The translations under genes were made by a program, and so were the position numbers. From Litoditis marina (lineage: Eukaryota; Nematoda; Chromadorea; Rhabditida; Rhabditidae), in the NCBI GenBank assembly GCA_964036275.1, contig OZ038434.1, positions 3,990,560-4,054,559 on the forward strand: a stretch of DNA of 64,000 nucleotides, given 5' to 3'. Below the pieces are notes generated by a model. That model saw only the letters and a list, made by a program, of their open reading frames with translations, did no database searches and had not been told where the DNA came from. Shown here one piece after another: positions 43,034 to 53,296 of this stretch (the first letter of the stretch is position 1; every line of letters begins with the position of its first letter).

Positions 43034-44038
43034 ATGGATGATTCAGTTATAATATGTGAGTTACAGAAATATTGTGTCGAGTCAATCAAGCAGGCTGCAC
43101 ACTTGAATGCTCCTGAGCTTCTGATTAATCTCACTAAAATTCATACTAGTGCTGCCCTTTTATCTGTGTCTTCTTCTCTTGGTGCTCCTTTAATTCCTTC
43201 CGCGTCCTCTCCTGTTGCTGTGACTCCGGCCCCCGTTCCGTTGTCTACTATTACTCCGTTGCCAACTGTACAATCTTCATTGCCAGCTGTCCCGACGCCA
43301 TTACCTGTTGACCTCTCTCAAACGGAGAGATTGCAATTCGATTTGTACTTCCGCGAACGGTCAATTGTAATCGCTCATTTGCCTGAAGAGGTTGGATCTC
43401 TTTCTTCCATGATGCGTGCTCAAAACACTTTTGAGAAAGTCTACCGTATGCTCGATTATCTTGGTATTGAACAGGCTCCAACGGATATCTACAGAATGGG
43501 TGGAGGTTACCGGCCAGGTCATACTCGCCTTGTGAAAGTGGTTCTTGGCACTCGTGAGTGCAGGAACAAGATTCTGGAATCTGTCGGTGGACTCAAGGAT
43601 AGTCCTATGTTTGCTGGGCTGTATGTCAGGGCTTCATTGTCTCTAGAGGAACGGACACGTGATCGAATGCACAACAGGAACCAAGCGATCAGCAAATATG
43701 TCAGCATCAACAGTAACCGCAGCTTCTACAACAGCGGTGTACCTGCTCGTCGTTCACATTTACCTCAACAGCATAAATCATCGACGATTTCTCGTAAATC
43801 ACCCGTTGTTCCGCGTCCTACAACTGCTGCACAAAAAACTGCTTCTCGTCTTTCTGTCATTTCCACTCAACCTTCGATCTCTACTGCTTCTTCTTTATCC
43901 AATGTTGTCTCTGGTATGGGTAATGGGGGTATCACTCTCGCGGGTTCTTCGACACACACGCAGTCTTCCAACAACAACTTGACCAACACACCACTCCGCG
44001 TTACCCGTAGTGGGACTCAGTTCTCAAAAAACCCGTGA
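43034..44038 (+). CDS. ORF1 protein of the CR1-like element (334 aa)
   Basis: This is likely the RNA-binding partner protein of the retrotransposon. Residues about 40-100 are rich in Ser, Pro, Thr and Ala. From about 108 (RERSIVIAHLPEE) to about 215 the sequence resembles the RRM-like core of LINE ORF1 proteins, with a basic segment RTRDRMHNRNQ at its end. The tail is Ser/Thr/Arg-rich. The start is the first ATG after the leader (GGATGGATGATTC). The stop TGA overlaps the ORF2 frame by one codon step, and the last codons TCA AAA AAC CCG TGA contain a slippery heptamer. Assignment to an RRM fold is inferred from the pattern, not from a search. Confidence 0.75.
   Translation: MDDSVIICELQKYCVESIKQAAHLNAPELLINLTKIHTSAALLSVSSSLGAPLIPSASSPVAVTPAPVPLSTITPLPTVQSSLPAVPTPLPVDLSQTERLQFDLYFRERSIVIAHLPEEVGSLSSMMRAQNTFEKVYRMLDYLGIEQAPTDIYRMGGGYRPGHTRLVKVVLGTRECRNKILESVGGLKDSPMFAGLYVRASLSLEERTRDRMHNRNQAISKYVSINSNRSFYNSGVPARRSHLPQQHKSSTISRKSPVVPRPTTAAQKTASRLSVISTQPSISTASSLSNVVSGMGNGGITLAGSSTHTQSSNNNLTNTPLRVTRSGTQFSKNP
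44026..44032 (+). promoter_or_regulatory. Candidate -1 frameshift heptamer A AAA AAC
   Basis: In the ORF1 frame the codons are TCA AAA AAC CCG TGA, so the heptamer fits the canonical X XXY YYZ slippery pattern in the correct phase. A -1 slip continues in CCC GTG AGT, which is the ORF2 frame. ORF2 has no ATG between its upstream stop (44008-44010) and 44104, which already lies within the first endonuclease strand. A weak GTGAGT/ACTCGC stem follows after 2 nt, closer than usual for a stimulator. Confidence 0.55.
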
Positions 44039-46878
44039 GTGGCACTCGCAGCTCAGTGGTTCACAATTCTCCGGTTTTTGGTTCCAAGTGTGCAATATAT
44101 TTGATGAATGCTCGTAGTTTGCGTAATAAACTCCCAGAACTGAATGCTTTTCTGTGTGTAAATAAACCTGATATTCTTTGTGTCACTGAAACTTGGTGTG
44201 ATGATTCAGTGACCAATGGAATGATTATTGTTGGTCTTCCTTACTCTGTAGTTCGTTGTGATCGGCGGTCAAATGGAGGGGGAACACTGTTCTTGATACG
44301 CGACAGGATCAGATTCAAAAGTTCATATAGGCAGTTTAACAAGGCTTGTTCTGGAATTGTTCTCGATGTTTATCTTCATGATGTCCTGATACGTATCATA
44401 CTTGTCTATCGACCGCCCAATGTACGTGCTGCTGAATGTGATACTCTTCTTGAATATCTAGAGAGTGCTATGGCCGGTTGGTCTGAGGAACTGATTCTAC
44501 TAGGTGATTTTAATGTTTCTCTTGATAGCCCTTCTCCGAGATGTAAGAGATACATCGATCTTTTCGATGAACATGATTTGATACAGTTCGTCAATTTTCC
44601 GACGTGCGGGAAAAATAAGCTCGATTTAGTTTTGAGCAATAATGGACAACTATTGAGTGATGTTTGCAGCAATGTACCGCTCAAAACTTCTGATCATCTT
44701 GTAGTGAGTTTTCTTGTTAACGTCAACACGAAAACGCCAACCTTCGAAGTACCTCTCGCTAATTTCTCACGTACTGACTTTGTTGGTCTACGTCGCGCAT
44801 TAGCCAACATCGATTGGAGATTTGTGCTGAATACTTTGAATGTGGATGAAGTCTACGACAAGTTTTGTAAAAAAATTATTTCATTACTTTCAGAGTTTGT
44901 TCCATTAGATAACAGTAGCAAGGGTGACTTTACTTCTCCGTATCCAGTTCATATTATTAAGCTTTTAAAGCACCGTAATTTTTTATTCAACCGAATTCAT
45001 AGAAACGGTATCAAGGACAAAATTTGCAGTTTGAGTAAGCGTATTACTAAATCAATCGAAATGTTCGAACAGAGCAAAGAGCGACGCATTCTTCTCAATA
45101 CCAACTCCAAAAAACTTTACAGACATATAAATAACAGACTCAGCAATCGTTGTAATGTTTTTCCTATAATTAGACAAACAGATGGCTCTAATGCTATAAC
45201 TTCTGCGGCAAAATCGGAAGTCTTGGCGGAGCACTTTCGATCTGTTTTCACGAAAGAATCTGAACCTAATCCATCCTTTGGTGATCAAAATTATCTTAAA
45301 GGAGATAAGACATTGAGTTCCTTTGTAATTAATGCTGATTTGGTATCGTACATGTGTAGGAAGTTGAAAAGATCTTGTTCTATTACATATGATGGATTAC
45401 CGCAAATTCTGTTCAGTCATTGCTATCGAGAGTTGTCTGAACCACTTGCATATATCTTCAATCTTTCCTTGCGCTTAGGTACCGTACCAGTTTTGTGGAA
45501 AAAATCGATAATTACTCCTATAGGTAAAGTCAGTAACCCCTCTTTGGCGAAAGAATTCAGACCAATTTCAATTACATGTACCCCATGTAAGGTTATGGAG
45601 CGTTGTGTAAAACAGACTATGGACAACTTTTTGAACATTACTCACTCTATCCCTGTAGAGCAGTATGGCTTCCAGGTTAATCAGTCCACAACTGATCAAC
45701 TATTGAAATCTTCACATGATTGGTATGATGCGATAAATTCTGGCAAATGTGCCGATGTGGTGTATTTTGATGTTTCCAAGGCGTTTGACACTGTCTCTCA
45801 CTCTATTCTATTGACTAAACTTCATAGGTTGGGATTCCGAGGAAATCTGTTCTGCTGGCTACGTTCATTTCTCTCGGGGCGTACATTTGTCGTAAAAACA
45901 GACGATGCTTACTCAACTGTTAAGAATGTTACCAGTGGGGTACCTCAAGGTTCCGTTCTTGGTCCCCTCCTATTCAATCTTTTTATCCATGACCTTCCTG
46001 TTTCTTTGAGGTTACCTCCTCAGTTATCAGTTGTGCTATTTGCTGATGATATCAAGTTATATGGAACATTAAATTGCAATAACACTGAAATCCAATCAGA
46101 AATTCAGAAAGCCATATATAGGTTAATGAATTACATGAAAGGTGCAAAACTTTCAATATCGTCTGAAAAGTCTCATGTTCTGCATATTGGCAAAAAGAAT
46201 GTTAAGACTATCTATTCATTGGAAGAAAATGGTGCTGTGCTCAGTAGCAAAGACCTGGTTCGAGACTTAGGCGTATTCATTTCCTCCAGTTTGTCGTTTT
46301 CTCCGCATATCCAGAAAATAGCTGCTCGAGCAAGATGTCAAATGTTCCGCTTACTTCGAGTGTTCAAAGTACGAGACGCCATGCTTTTGATGAAGCTCTT
46401 TATCACATATATTCGTCCAATTCTTGAGTCATCATGTCAAGTATGGAGTCCTTATTTGAAAAAAGATATCAAATTACTAGAAAATGTACAACGAACTTAC
46501 ACCAGAATCATTTATTACAAATGTTTTCCTAGTCGTGACTACCCGTACCTTCTACCAAGTTATGAGGAGCGCCTAATTTATTTGGAAGCTTCTAGTTTAG
46601 AATTCAAGCGAAAAATCCATGATATTCAGTATGTCAAAAAAATCCTCAGCATGAACTGTAAAAACAAGTTCTCCGAATTTTTCATTCTCAGACCTTGTGA
46701 TGGTAGAACTTCAACGTTTAAGATACATGTACCGCTAACGCAAAACAATTATAGTTATTTCATGCGGGTGAGAAGATGGTTAAATGTTTTACCCATTGAG
46801 CTCCGATTGAATAGTTCCAAAAACTGTTTCAAGCAATTATGCCTTTCGAACTATGACGCTATAATGAGCCTGAAATGA
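44035..46878 (+). CDS. ORF2: APE endonuclease and reverse transcriptase
   Basis: This is the polyprotein for target-primed reverse transcription. N-terminal APE-type endonuclease motifs: MNARSLRNK (about residue 24), TETW (54), GDFN (158) and SDH (about 221). Reverse transcriptase motifs: RPISIT (about 509), DVSKAFD (about 579), GVPQGSVLG (about 635) and FADD (about 670). The C-terminal region has the RIIYYKCFP...YEERLIYLE pattern common in CR1/Jockey-like proteins. All catalytic motifs look intact over 947 codons. The frame is open from 44011 without an early ATG; the position given starts at a GTG, and expression by frameshifting or reinitiation from ORF1 is more likely. The clade call is by motif style only. 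Confidence 0.9.
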   Translation: MSGTRSSVVHNSPVFGSKCAIYLMNARSLRNKLPELNAFLCVNKPDILCVTETWCDDSVTNGMIIVGLPYSVVRCDRRSNGGGTLFLIRDRIRFKSSYRQFNKACSGIVLDVYLHDVLIRIILVYRPPNVRAAECDTLLEYLESAMAGWSEELILLGDFNVSLDSPSPRCKRYIDLFDEHDLIQFVNFPTCGKNKLDLVLSNNGQLLSDVCSNVPLKTSDHLVVSFLVNVNTKTPTFEVPLANFSRTDFVGLRRALANIDWRFVLNTLNVDEVYDKFCKKIISLLSEFVPLDNSSKGDFTSPYPVHIIKLLKHRNFLFNRIHRNGIKDKICSLSKRITKSIEMFEQSKERRILLNTNSKKLYRHINNRLSNRCNVFPIIRQTDGSNAITSAAKSEVLAEHFRSVFTKESEPNPSFGDQNYLKGDKTLSSFVINADLVSYMCRKLKRSCSITYDGLPQILFSHCYRELSEPLAYIFNLSLRLGTVPVLWKKSIITPIGKVSNPSLAKEFRPISITCTPCKVMERCVKQTMDNFLNITHSIPVEQYGFQVNQSTTDQLLKSSHDWYDAINSGKCADVVYFDVSKAFDTVSHSILLTKLHRLGFRGNLFCWLRSFLSGRTFVVKTDDAYSTVKNVTSGVPQGSVLGPLLFNLFIHDLPVSLRLPPQLSVVLFADDIKLYGTLNCNNTEIQSEIQKAIYRLMNYMKGAKLSISSEKSHVLHIGKKNVKTIYSLEENGAVLSSKDLVRDLGVFISSSLSFSPHIQKIAARARCQMFRLLRVFKVRDAMLLMKLFITYIRPILESSCQVWSPYLKKDIKLLENVQRTYTRIIYYKCFPSRDYPYLLPSYEERLIYLEASSLEFKRKIHDIQYVKKILSMNCKNKFSEFFILRPCDGRTSTFKIHVPLTQNNYSYFMRVRRWLNVLPIELRLNSSKNCFKQLCLSNYDAIMSLK

Positions 46879-47989
46879 AATAACATTCTTATTCATGTGT
46901 TTTTACCCTTCGGGGTTTGTGTTGACGTTGTGATTTTTTCGTTCAGGTATACTGGGTGGAACTTGATGCTTGCTTGTCAATAGTGCTTCGTGTTTTGTGC
47001 TTGCAAATTGGTTGTGTGCATGTCTCGTGAAGAGTGATGTTGCCTTGCTCATGATGTTCCAATGTTGATGTGCCCCTCGGCGAAGAACCTTCGACAATCA
47101 AAGCGTGGCACTTGCTCAAACATGAGATTTATCACAATATGAGATTTTACATGCCATTTCTTGCCGTATCCCACGTACACCTTTTGTTCGATGTTAGGAA
47201 TTGTTGGGTTATTTTATTATAATCTTACTAAACAACCTCTACTTCCATATTGAACGGGGCATTTCATAATAGTACTATTAATCTTCTAGGATAGTGTGCA
47301 GTTTTGGACTGATATTCATATCAGCTTCTTTTTTTAGTTCAGCTATGACATTGTGTGCCTTCCCTGAGAAATTGTTGGTCGTAACTATTGGAGGATTTCA
47401 GAACCTAGTATTTCGTTCAGATGCCTAGACAAGGACCACCAGATCTGGTTTCAATACCGTTCGGGTGTACACTCTATAATTGCAACTACCTAGTAGTAGA
47501 GTTATGCCGAGAAGAATGATTGACATCCTCCGTGGTGGTATCTTTCGTTTGGAGGTGGTTCTTACTAGTCGAAGCTGCGTGACGATTTACTCAACCCTGT
47601 ACATTCTCTCCAGTGTTTGATCATGTTCTCACTAGCGTTGTGCAACTTTGTCTCCTTTGATTTGACACTGACTCTTTCAACACGCCTACAGGAATCCAAT
47701 CTCAAAAACTATGAAGTGCTCCATTCAATACATATCATCATGCACTTTCTAAAACCATATTCGTTATTGTTGCGTTAGCGACGATGGGAGTATAATGAAT
47801 TTGCATTAGGCTTGTATATTATTTCTTGCGTTGGCGAGAATAATATATATTCAAATATTAATGTTCAACCCTCTCCGATACAACATCGTACAAAAAGTGA
47901 ACTGTGAACAATTTAAATTTCATGGCAATTTTTTCTCTATTCTTCTTCTCTTTCTCTGATGAGCGAGTGCCACATTCTTTGAATGTAGA
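46879..47989 (+). other. 3' untranslated region of the CR1-like element
   Basis: About 1.1 kb without a credible gene lies between the ORF2 stop and the (TAAA)n tail. I see no tRNA or other RNA gene here. The start of the following NeSL-like element is placed at the end of the tail, so part of this region could belong elsewhere. Confidence 0.55.
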
Positions 47990-48014
47990 TAAATAAATAA
48001 ATAAATAAATAAAT
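47990..48014 (+). repeat. (TAAA)n tail
   Basis: About six tandem TAAA units, interpreted as the 3' terminal microsatellite of the CR1-like element. The NeSL-like element starts immediately after it. Confidence 0.85.
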
Positions 48015-48350
48015 GGATTAAGGAGTGAGAACCCAGTTACCAATGCCTTGTTGCCGAGACCACTTGACACTTGTCTTGTGACAACTCACCCACCCAAGCC
48101 TCCCCAATATAAGGTTGGAGGAAAACGGATCGACCACTTGGAAAGGGTCGGACGTACAGTTGTCGGAGATCACTACCGTGTAGATTCCGGAAAGACTCTA
48201 TCAGCTGGATCCCTGTGTGAGAGTGCTAGCAACACTGATTACACAGGTAGCTTTTTTCGAGATAGAGTGCTATTTGGCACCAAAAATCTCAACTCTGCTT
48301 ACTCTTTTCTCACGGGTTCGGGTTCCGTGAAAAAAGACGACTTTTCGTAT

Positions 48351-51300
48351 ATGTTTTGTACAGGAAAATGGTGTAAATTATGTTTGGTTGATTCTTTCCT
48401 AATAATAGAATCTCCATCATTTTCACACCGGCCTGATTTTTTGGACAATCGATATCTTCCTGACCTCTTAGATTGTGTTCAACCTGCTAGCAAACAAACC
48501 CTGTTGGCAAGTAACATAAGTGAGGGTGGGAACAGACATTCACAGACTGAGACAATAATTGATTTTCTTTGTATTGGACACATCTTCTTCGCCCTACTTT
48601 GCACAGTCAACCTAACCATGACTGGGTGGAGGAGAGTTAAGTTAGAAAAACACTTGAAACCACCTGACTTACGGAAACGTGTTATAGTTGGGGGTGGACA
48701 TAGGACTGAAGAGTCGACAACAAATACTGGTATTCCGTGTTCGAAAGAACTCATAGTTTCAACTGTATCGAAGTATATTGTAAAAAAGACTTCCATTCAT
48801 ATTCCAGATTGTACCATTCCCGAATGGAACAGTGAGGACCAGAAACTTATTGTTACCATACCTGAATCTAGGGTTTTACATTGCCCAGTTTGTTATGAGA
48901 ATGGAAAAACAGACATTGTGTTTAACAGCATTACTAATAGCGATAATAGTACTTCCGCTAGGTACAAATTGAAAGCTCATATGAAATCTGTCCATTCGCT
49001 TAAGAAGGCAAAACCTACCCAATGTGTGTTGAAATGCCACATCTGTAATTTAGTTGGTAGTAGCCATGCGAACTCACACGTGATGAAAGACCATTTTGAT
49101 GAACACCACTCCAGTCTTCGAAAAGTTAAAGGAGAGTGTTCAGATGTGTTTCCCTGTGAACGATGTGTTCCCAACCTGACGGTTTCCAGAATTAAAACCA
49201 CGTGTTTCTGTGGTCGTATTCCCCCCAAACCAGTTATTAAACGAAATACGGAAATTCGTCGTCCAGCCCAAAAATCCGGAATTAGAGATGCTTACAAAGG
49301 TTCGATTAAAGTGGCCGAACAAATGAAAGTTATACAAAAGCGTGTCACTAGAGCGAAAGTTAATTCGGTACAAATGAGCCCGGTAAAGAAAATTTCTCCG
49401 GAAAAATTATCACAAAGTGTTATACTGAGCCTTCACAAACAATCTGATCGTGTGCTTACTAGATCAGCTACCAAAGATTTGGCAACGGAAAATGTGGCGA
49501 AAAAACTACAAAACCCGAATTTATCTACTATTTCTGAGTGTACCGATAACGTGACCAACGGAAAGAGGCTGAGCTTAACGACAGCCCGTACTGCCAACCT
49601 ATTTCGTTCCAGTCAGTCTGCCTCTACTTGTACCACATCCCATATAAAGGGAGCTACCAACATCCCCAGCCGTAAGCTACCGTACAACTGTCTCCAATAT
49701 ACTACCGGTACAAAAGCGTGGCTGAATGATGAGCTGATTTTGGAATATATCAAACAGTCCAACCAAAAAGGCGATTATGAAGTAATTGATCCGTGCATTT
49801 GGCAATCAATTCTGATAAATGAGAAATTAGACTCTTCTCCCAATCTATCCAGTTTACTGACTACAATTGAATCTGTACCGAAAAAGAAGTTATTTCCTTT
49901 CTGTCACGAAAGCCATTGGAGACTAGCTATTATTTCTCGAAATGGAAAGAGTGCAATTTATATCGATCCTTATCGCGAGCCCATGAGCTGCACTATCCAG
50001 AATACGTTCAAGGAGGTTCTTGGTGTGTCTATTTTTGAACATTCGTATACCAATACTCTTACTCAGCCTAAAAATGATACAGTTAACTGTGGCATTTATG
50101 TATGTCTGTATTCAAAAGCATATATAAATCAGAACAATACCGTAATCTCTGAGGACGAACTTCGTTCATTTCATACAACATTTCGCAAAGAACTTCAGAA
50201 TTGGGGCATAGAGAACTCAGAATCAACTACTGGTTCTATTGACAGTTCCACCCCACAACAAAGAAGGCAAACAATTTGCACTATTCCTACCAGACTGCTG
50301 GATTGCAGGGTAAATCAGAAATCGACTTTATTAACCACCCAAAATGAGGTGGTCAGTGATCCCACTAGCCAGGTGTCAAAGCAAATCATGTTGAAACCAC
50401 CAGATTTGAAAACCAACGTTGATTCTCCCGATAAGAGAAAAATCGTTGAAGATAGCCCATTCAAAACATTATCCGATCCCGAAATATTATGTACAGTAAC
50501 TGATACAATGTCATCACTGTCTCTCTCGACAAAAGTAGAGAAAAGATGGGATGTAGATCAAATTACACCCGATATGTCCAACTTGCAGATTCAACGTATT
50601 TTACGTCACTTGACTCCAGAACAGAGGGATATGATACCCAAATTACTTGAAATGAATGTCCCCAAGCCTGCAAAACCTGCAGACAATTGTACACGCAAAC
50701 GTGAAAAGACTGCAACAAATCCCGAACTGATTAGAAATTGGTTTTTAGAACAGTTTGTTGATTACAAAAAAACAGGCTCACGTTTATCTCGTTTGAATTG
50801 GGTTGTAGACCAGCTGGCAGTAGCCACACTACAAAACTCAAATGGCAATTTAGAAGCGGTTGAGAAAATCACCAAAAGAATACCCCCTCCCGACCGAATC
50901 GAGGGAGAAATGGCTGTTCAGACTGTGAAAACTCGTACTGTTAAAGAAAAACGTACCATTGACACAAAGTCAATAACCGTTATGAAAGAATTATATTCTA
51001 CAAACCGCACCAAAGCTTTCAATGTGGTTACTGGAAAAGAGAGTGTGAAATGCAAGATTGATACTACTGAAGTGGAAAAATACTTCAAAAATACCACTAA
51101 ACAAACTCACACTGATTTGAAAGATCTCGACAAATTAAGTGCAAATATTACAAAGGCTCGAATTCCTCCAAATTTTATGGCAAACTTTACCAAGTCAGAG
51201 ATTGACCTAGTATTCAAAAAAGCAAAAGATACTGCACCTGGACCAGACGGGCTACGGTACAAACATTTGCGAGATATGGACCCGACTATGGAAGTACTTC

Positions 51301-52168
51301 TTACACTATATAATGAATGCAAATTCATTCAGAAAATTCCAGACTGTTGGAAAGAGGCCGAAACAGTTCTCATTTATAAAGACGGAGACGAGTCTGATGT
51401 GAGCAACTGGAGACCTATCAGTTTAATGAGTACATTATACAAGGTATACAGTAGCCTTTGGAATAACAGACTGAAAAATGTTTCTGGTCTTATTAGCAAA
51501 GCCCAAAAGGGATTCTCAGAGAGAGAGGGATGCGCGGAAAATATCTGCATCCTCAGATCGGCAATAGATGAAGCCAGAGCTGCCAAAGGAAATATTTCCG
51601 TAGCATTCCTAGATCTCACCAATGCTTTTGGCTCTGTACCTCATGAACTCATATTACATTCTCTTGATACGTTCGGGTTTCCACTCGAATTTATTGGTAT
51701 TATACGTGACTTCTACTGCAATAGTACTATGCGGGTGGCATCAAATGACGATTTGACCAACCCTATCACGCTGCATTCTGGAGTTAAACAAGGGGACCCA
51801 ATAAGTCCAACACTCTTCAACATTAGCTTGGAATATCTCATCAGAAACCATCTCAAAACAGCGCTTGGGCATCGATTTATTGAGAGCAGAATTAAACTGC
51901 TGGCCTTTGCGGATGACATGGTTATTATGTGCAACAATGTAGCCAACCTCCAGAATGAGTTGAACTCTATGGATAGGGAGGCTCAGAAACTAGACTTGGT
52001 TTTTAAACCCAGAAAGTGTGCCACCCTGACAATACTCAGGGGTAAAGTTTTGTACCATAACCCACTGAGTATCAGAAACGAACCGATTCGAGTCCTCGAT
52101 AACAACTCAAGCTACAAATACCTCGGAGTCAATCTCAGTGCAAAACACAAATCCAGCTGTGTCGATAT
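48351..52168 (+). pseudogene. NeSL-like ORF, 5' part: zinc fingers, Ulp1 protease, RT
   Basis: The frame is open from about 48048, but the first ATG codons are 48351 and 48618. Two C2H2 fingers start near 48882 (CPVC...HMKSVH) and 49035 (CHIC...HFDEHH). A Ulp1/C48-like protease follows: WLNDELI (about 49717), catalytic His in SHWRLA (about 49914), Asp in YIDPY (about 49965), and Gln/Cys in QPKNDTVNCG (Cys at 50088). Reverse transcriptase motifs: APGPDG (about 51236), WRPISL (about 51410), DLTNAFGS (about 51610), GVKQGDPISP (about 51780) and FADDM (about 51907). The known role is insertion by target-primed reverse transcription; the protease role is unknown. The frame is broken after 52168 by an inserted element and then reads into a stop at 52268. 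Confidence 0.88.
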
Positions 52169-52419
52169 AAGAGGCTTCCATTTAAATAGTTTTTCAAAAT
52201 TCAAATACTATGCAAATCTGGTCATTTTTTCATGGAGTATGTTTCCATTAAATTTTGCACAATTCTGACCACATCTTCGGTTTCTAGTCAGAAAACTTAC
52301 TGACAACTGTCAGAAGTGAAAACGAGCTTTTTGACGCGGGTCAATTAATATTCTGGTTTTTTTGGCATTCGTCGATGAATTGCCTCGCTCATTCTGTGTA
52401 ATTCTGACCACTGTCAGAA

Positions 52420-52488
52420 TGTTTGCGGGATCGAACCTGCGGGCGCCAGGGCAAAAGGCAGACACGCTGCCACTGCGCTACCGGGCCA
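52420..52488 (-). other. tRNA-like Pol III promoter module, left arm
   Basis: On the minus strand a box A (TAGCGCAGTGG, 52470-52480) is followed 32 nt later by a box B (GGTTCGATCCC, 52427-52437), the spacing of a tRNA gene. The acceptor arms do not pair (GGCCCGG against AAACATT) and the T stem has a mismatch. I read it as tRNA-derived rather than a functional tRNA. Confidence 0.65.
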
Positions 52489-52962
52489 ATAGTTAGGGCA
52501 TCGACTGTCGCGGATATAACATGCGCCAGCCAAATAGTACTGATCGCTCATATAACGAGACAAATTTAAATAATGAGAACGATGAATTAAATAAGTAAGC
52601 GGGTTTATTTGGTACCCTTACCAGTTTTTAGTAAACTAATATTTAGGTTACCTCAGTAGGTAACCGCGTGGTAACCTGAAATGAGAAACCGGTTACCTGT
52701 TAGTTTTTCATTGTGGTTTTACCGTTTATTTGTATAGTCCCCAAAATAAAGTTTCAGGTTACCAACCGGTTACCTATGTGGTAATCTGAAATATCACCAA
52801 AAACCGGTAAGGTCATCAAGAAACCCGGTTACTTATGAAATTGACCATTAAAAACGAAATGAACTTTTTTAATTTAATTTTCTCGACATTAAAAAGAAGT
52901 CCAGATTAACTGTTGATCGCGCTCCCGGCATGACTTACCGAAACTCGCGCACCTACTCAGTA

Positions 52963-53033
52963 GCCGTTGTAGTGTAGTGGTTAGCGCTTGCGCTTTTGAA
53001 CTGACGGGGTCATGTTCGATTCCCGGCTGAGAC
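52963..53033 (+). other. tRNA-like Pol III promoter module, right arm
   Basis: On the plus strand a box A (TAGTGTAGTGG, 52970-52980) and box B (TGTTCGATTCC, 53013-53023) have tRNA-like spacing. A possible anticodon loop CTTTTGA is visible, but the acceptor and T stems are poor. Transcription from it would run outwards across the right arm into the NeSL-like sequence. Confidence 0.65.
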
Positions 53034-53296
53034 AGGTGGTTTGCAAATACAGTTTTGACAGTGGTCAGTTTCAGTATGCAAGTAACTGACGAATGTCAAA
53101 AGTAATGTGTAAAATAATGACAGTTGTCAGACTTCAAGAACATAATTGACCCTCGTCATCTATTTGGACGATAAAGTCTGCGAAACGGAACCAGAAACTG
53201 ACCATATTCTAGGTTTCTCGGCAATAAATAGAAAAATGACCAGATTTGCATTATATTTGAATTTTGAAAAACTATTTAAATGGATGCCTCTTATAT

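Larger units (their letters stand above)
42820..48014 (+). mobile_element. CR1/Jockey-like non-LTR retrotransposon
   Basis: A two-ORF APE-type LINE of about 5.2 kb: 5' leader 42820-43033, ORF1 43034-44038, ORF2 to 46878, a 3' untranslated region of about 1.1 kb without open frames, and a (TAAA)n tail at 47990-48014. A short 3' microsatellite instead of a poly(A) is typical of CR1-group elements. The 5' end begins with GAAATCGTACTGTTTCAA twice in near tandem. The two ORFs are open, so the copy is young. Confidence 0.85.
52169..53292. mobile_element. TIR element with two outward-facing tRNA-like modules
   Basis: Termini AAGAGGC(T/A)TCCATTTAAA are inverted repeats continuing imperfectly for over 50 bp; homology between the arms continues, diverged, for about 300 bp. 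Flanks are ATAT on both sides (52165-52168, 53293-53296). Deleting the element plus one ATAT (1128 bp) rejoins the NeSL-like frame in phase, which fixes the boundaries. Each arm ends inward in a tRNA-like box A/box B module oriented outwards (52420-52488 minus, 52963-53033 plus). The 470-bp centre is rich in GGTTACC palindromes. No protein is encoded. The ATAT flanks can also be read as a TA duplication, as in Tc1/mariner. Confidence 0.8.

Noticed and set aside
52420..53033. Two functional tRNA genes
   Set aside because: Box A and box B are good, but the acceptor stems do not pair and the T stems are poor. The modules belong to inverted arms of one element.
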